64,000 nt of DNA from Kwoniella bestiolae CBS 10118 (taxonomy: Eukaryota; Basidiomycota; Tremellomycetes; Tremellales; Cryptococcaceae): NCBI RefSeq assembly GCF_000512585.2, contig NC_089245.1, positions 2,046,001 to 2,110,000 of the forward strand, given 5' to 3'. Shown here in pieces: positions 61,466-64,000 of the stretch (position 1 is the stretch's first letter; the number at the start of each line of letters is the position of its first letter). Position numbers and translations under genes: made by a program. The notes beneath the pieces are model-generated. The model was not told the DNA's origin. It saw only the letters and a program-made list of their open reading frames with translations, and did no database searches.

Positions 61466-61993
61466 ATGTCTGACAACCCCAAAACAGACATCATCCTCTC
61501 CATGGCACGCACGTAAGTCCCCACTGTACACGCCCTACACAAAGTCACAGTCCACTGACGCGCCCATTAATATAGCGCAACGGAGGACTACATGCAACAG
61601 ATCGTCCAACATCTCAAAACGCACGAGTTCCGTAAAAAGCTTTACCCCCCCTCAGTAAAAAGAATATGGTTCTACGAAACATCGCCCATATCAGCTATCA
61701 CACACATATGCGAGATCGACCCCACGCACGTCCGATACAAAGATGGTCCATTGGAGGAAAATGGAATTGGGAATAGAGAGTATAACTCGAAGGTGGATGA
61801 TGAGGATTGGGAGGGGTATGATTATGCTTATAGAATCAAAAACTGTTACAAGCTCAGAAGGCCAATTGGATTGGTGGATATGAAGATGACATATGGGATA
61901 AATGGAGCTCCGAGGGGGATGGTCTATGTTACCGAGAGGATGAGGGGGGAGGTGAGGGTGGAAGAGCAGATATGTATTTGGAAGGAGGACTGA
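61466..61993 (+). CDS. PUA/ASCH-like domain protein (154 aa)
   Basis: Two exons, 61466-61512 and 61576-61993, give 154 residues. The pattern is DIILSMART at the first strand, then YMQQIVQHLKTHEFRKKLYP, VKRIWFYETSPISAITHICE, YAYRIKNCYKLRRPIGLVDM and GAPRGMVYVTE. A first strand followed by a KTHEFRKK helix, a WFYET strand and a C-terminal P-x-G-L-D/V-M-K segment resembles the PUA-like ASCH/EVE group, whose members bind modified or plain RNA and small ligands. The assignment is by fold-type pattern only. The protein is acidic overall, with no targeting signal. It lies just after THR1 on the same strand. Confidence 0.6.
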
Positions 61994-62570
61994 GAATGGT
62001 GCAATGGTGAGCTGGTTGTTGAATTGTCCAGTGGAGATTGAAGAGGTTTTGTGGTGTTGGGTTGTGTCATCTGCCGAAGCTGATGTTGGCTGGAATATAA
62101 TAGATCATCGAACTTGCTGTAACTTATGCCGTCTCGCTCAGTTGGATTACCCGGACCATCGCCGATCCGTCACTGCCCACCAGGCTACGTCGCAGGTCAG
62201 GATTAGACATTTCCGTCTTGAATGTGATGAGATCTTTCTATCAATATTTTTGATATGCATCAATGGTATGCACGTGCATGAGGGACAATGTCGATATCAT
62301 CCTGAGCCAGACGAGTCTGCAGTAACGAAGGAGAAAAGCACATCTACCAAAACATAGATTCCTCACGTCGCAATCGAACAGCGGCACAGGCTTTAAGCGA
62401 CGGATGAACGACTCAGCTCTCATGCTGGCAGGAGTCGATTTTTTCCTCGTTGCAGACGATGTGTAAAAAGTATCGAGTGGATCTTGCAGAAGTATCGCCG
62501 GAGAACACTCATGCGTACAAAGAAAATAAAAGTATATATATAACATGACCGAGACAGCCAAACATCCCAA
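61994..62570. other. Intergenic region before the tRNA gene
   Basis: It contains 3' sequence of the PUA/ASCH-like gene and TATATATAT at about 62533-62541, some 35 bp upstream of the tRNA start. No protein gene is supported. Confidence 0.5.
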
Positions 62571-62667
62571 ACATCAGTGGTGTAATGGTAACATAAGCGC
62601 CTTCCAAGCGGTTCTTAAGAATCAGCGTTCGAAGCACTTGCCCAGGGTTCGATTCCCTGTTGATGTA
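62571..62667 (+). tRNA. tRNA-Gly (anticodon UCC) with a 26-nt intron
   Basis: The acceptor arm ACATCAG (62571-62577) pairs with TTGATGT (62660-62666), with discriminator A62667. The A box is TGGTGTAATGG, the B box GGTTCGATTCC, and the T arm CAGGG/CCCTG. The anticodon loop CTTCCAA (62601-62607) has TCC at 62603-62605. The intron is probably 62607-62632, at the usual 37/38 position, leaving a 71-nt mature body. A T-run at 62671-62675 fits Pol III termination. The anticodon stem AGCGC/GCACT has one C-A mismatch, and the first pair is A-U rather than the usual G-C, so function should be checked. Confidence 0.85.
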
Positions 62668-63108
62668 TTGTTTTTATGTTTTTGAGCTCACCAGGACTTC
62701 TTTCATCTCGAAATGGGCGATTGGAGACGATTTGAAAGCAATAGGAAGGTTTTCAAGGATGTCTGCGAATTTGCCACGAGATGTGTGAAAGTGCCACAGA
62801 CGCGACTAAGGTTTTGAGGCAGAAGCGGCGATCGTCGACATGTTCTCGCGGTACGCGCGCTTGGCTTCTGCGAGCTAGCATCATGAGTTGAAGATACATC
62901 GAGAGCATATACGAGAGAATATCGTATTCGTATTATATATATACTGCTTGTGAGACCAATAATCATACTTCCTACTCTTGTATAGTCCCTCATTTGACTG
63001 TACTTTGTTCAATGCGAATCCCGCGATCACACAACGTAGATAAAGTATGGATTCCTACGACATGACGTCGCGTCAGCTTATCACGATTTCTCTCATGACA
63101 CGACACAC
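62668..63108. other. Intergenic region after the tRNA gene
   Basis: This is a short region between the tRNA and the stop of the transporter gene. The minus-strand frame 62703-62993 has no family resemblance and is not called. Confidence 0.5.
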
Positions 63109-64000
63109 TCACTCGTAATCAGTCATATCGTCAAAAGCATTCTCATACAACTTGGTAGCGTCCATACCAGCAGCGGTCATCTGAGCAGCGAGTTCCGCCT
63201 TGTACTGTTCGAGCTCGGTGTACGACATGATGGACATATCCTTGAGATCTGCGGGTAGACCCAGGGCAACTCTCCTCGCGACTTGTCTCCGGTTGAGGTA
63301 GGAGAGGTAGAATCGCATGAGCACTACCAAGCAGAAGAGGACGGACCAACAGCCGATATTGACGTATAGACCGGTATGGTAGTTTGGTGCTTCCTGTTGT
63401 AAGTATACTTGGGGACCGACAATCTGTATATATCAAGAGCGACTTATCAGTACCAGTGATCGAGACAGCTGAGTAAGTAGACAAATTACCTACATTACCG
63501 GTACATTGGGCGACAAACATCGTAGCGAATACCACCACTCGCTTGGTCGATCCGGCCTGGTTCAGGTTCGCCCAGGAGTACAACAATGGTTGGATACCCG
63601 CTAGGGTCTGGGCGACGTAGTAACATGCCAAGAGGATGTACGGGTCGAATCGCTGGACTTTGACAAGACCTACTGCACCGGCGATGGGAGGGATGACACA
63701 TGCGCTATGCAGAAGATGAGAGTGATCAGCGGGTCACTCATGTTATCAATCCAACGCAAAGCTCACGCTACAACGGCCCATCTAGCTTTGAATCGGTTGG
63801 TGAAGAAGATAGTGACTAGGAGGGTCAAGATGGCGATACCACCGGTAGGGGCTTGCATGAGGATCGCCTAGATGAATGCACTCAGCTGCGAGAACCTTTC
63901 GTAAGCGCTAAAACGAACCTACCTTGAAAGAAGTGAACCCAAGACCTTTGACCACCAACCCACCAAATGCGCCAAAACCTCCCGACGGAGTTGACGTGCA
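63109..64000 (-). CDS. MFS anion:cation symporter, Dal5/allantoate permease type (C-terminal part; 5' end outside window)
   Basis: This is the C-terminal part of a plasma-membrane major facilitator of the anion:cation symporter (Dal5-like) family, which imports allantoate, vitamins or related organic anions. Exons end at the stop 63109-63111 after a region encoding YNAFDDMTDYE-like residues. Family features include PYILLACYYVAQTLAGIQPL, the helix SWANLNQAGSTKRVV, FVAQCTGNVIGPQVYLQ across an intron at about 63424-63488, RFYLSYLNRRQVARR at the end of the last helix, and the conserved cytoplasmic DLKDMSIMSYTELEQ segment. The visible part covers roughly the last five or six membrane helices; the rest lies beyond 64000. 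The substrate is not assignable. Confidence 0.85.

Noticed and set aside
62703..62993. Minus-strand frame between the tRNA and the transporter gene
   Set aside because: No family resemblance, no splice link to the transporter, composition like non-coding DNA.
1..64000. Transposable elements, CRISPR-like arrays, or a biosynthetic cluster
   Set aside because: No transposase or reverse-transcriptase motifs, no terminal repeats, no spaced direct-repeat array and no grouping of secondary-metabolite enzymes were found.

Overview
The window looks like nuclear DNA of a basidiomycete yeast of the Tremellales (Cryptococcus/Kwoniella type). The reasons are very intron-dense genes with short GTRAGT...YAG introns (mostly about 45-100 nt), compact spacing, CT-rich leaders, and protein families typical of that group. 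The species assignment is an inference; no rRNA or mitochondrial marker is present. Exon joins were made by hand from splice signals and reading-frame continuity. Where I give an exact protein length, the exon sum is divisible by three and the joined frame is open.

Layout, left to right: the 3' part of an Mlp1/TPR nuclear-basket nucleoporin (+); a GT18 (MGAT5-like) Golgi glycosyltransferase (-); ribosome-biogenesis factor RRP12 (-); an SRF-type MADS regulator, MCM1-like (+); a small unknown gene (-); an extended SDR/epimerase (-) divergent from a haloacetate-dehalogenase-type hydrolase (+); two small unknown genes (-); THP3/LENG8 (+); a Cys-rich unknown gene (-); a large GAF-type hybrid histidine kinase (-); nuclear import receptor MTR10/TNPO3 (+); a fungal-rhodopsin domain joined in frame to a FucP-type MFS transporter (+); a YCII-domain protein (+); the mitotic-exit GAP subunit BYR4/BFA1 (-); a tandem pair of LURP-one-related genes (+), the first broken; carbon-catabolite repressor MIG1/CreA (+); spliceosomal SME1 in six tiny exons (-); homoserine kinase THR1 (+); a PUA/ASCH-like protein (+); an intron-containing tRNA-Gly(UCC) (+); and the 3' part of a Dal5-type anion transporter (-).

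Most genes are housekeeping genes with no operon-like logic. Signalling and nutrition are well represented: the histidine kinase, the rhodopsin-MFS fusion, MIG1, MCM1 and the Dal5-like carrier. The most unusual item is the fusion at 42242-45677. A seven-helix Pth11-like receptor module, a ~210-residue hydrophilic linker and a twelve-helix sugar-porter module lie in one open frame across an uninterrupted 1.3 kb exon. The usual proton-coupling Asp of the porter is replaced by Gly, which suggests a transporter-like sensor. Other notable points are a pseudo-receiver and His-rich linkers in the histidine kinase, a frameshifted tandem LURP-one paralogue, and two apparently ultrashort introns (24 and 33 nt).
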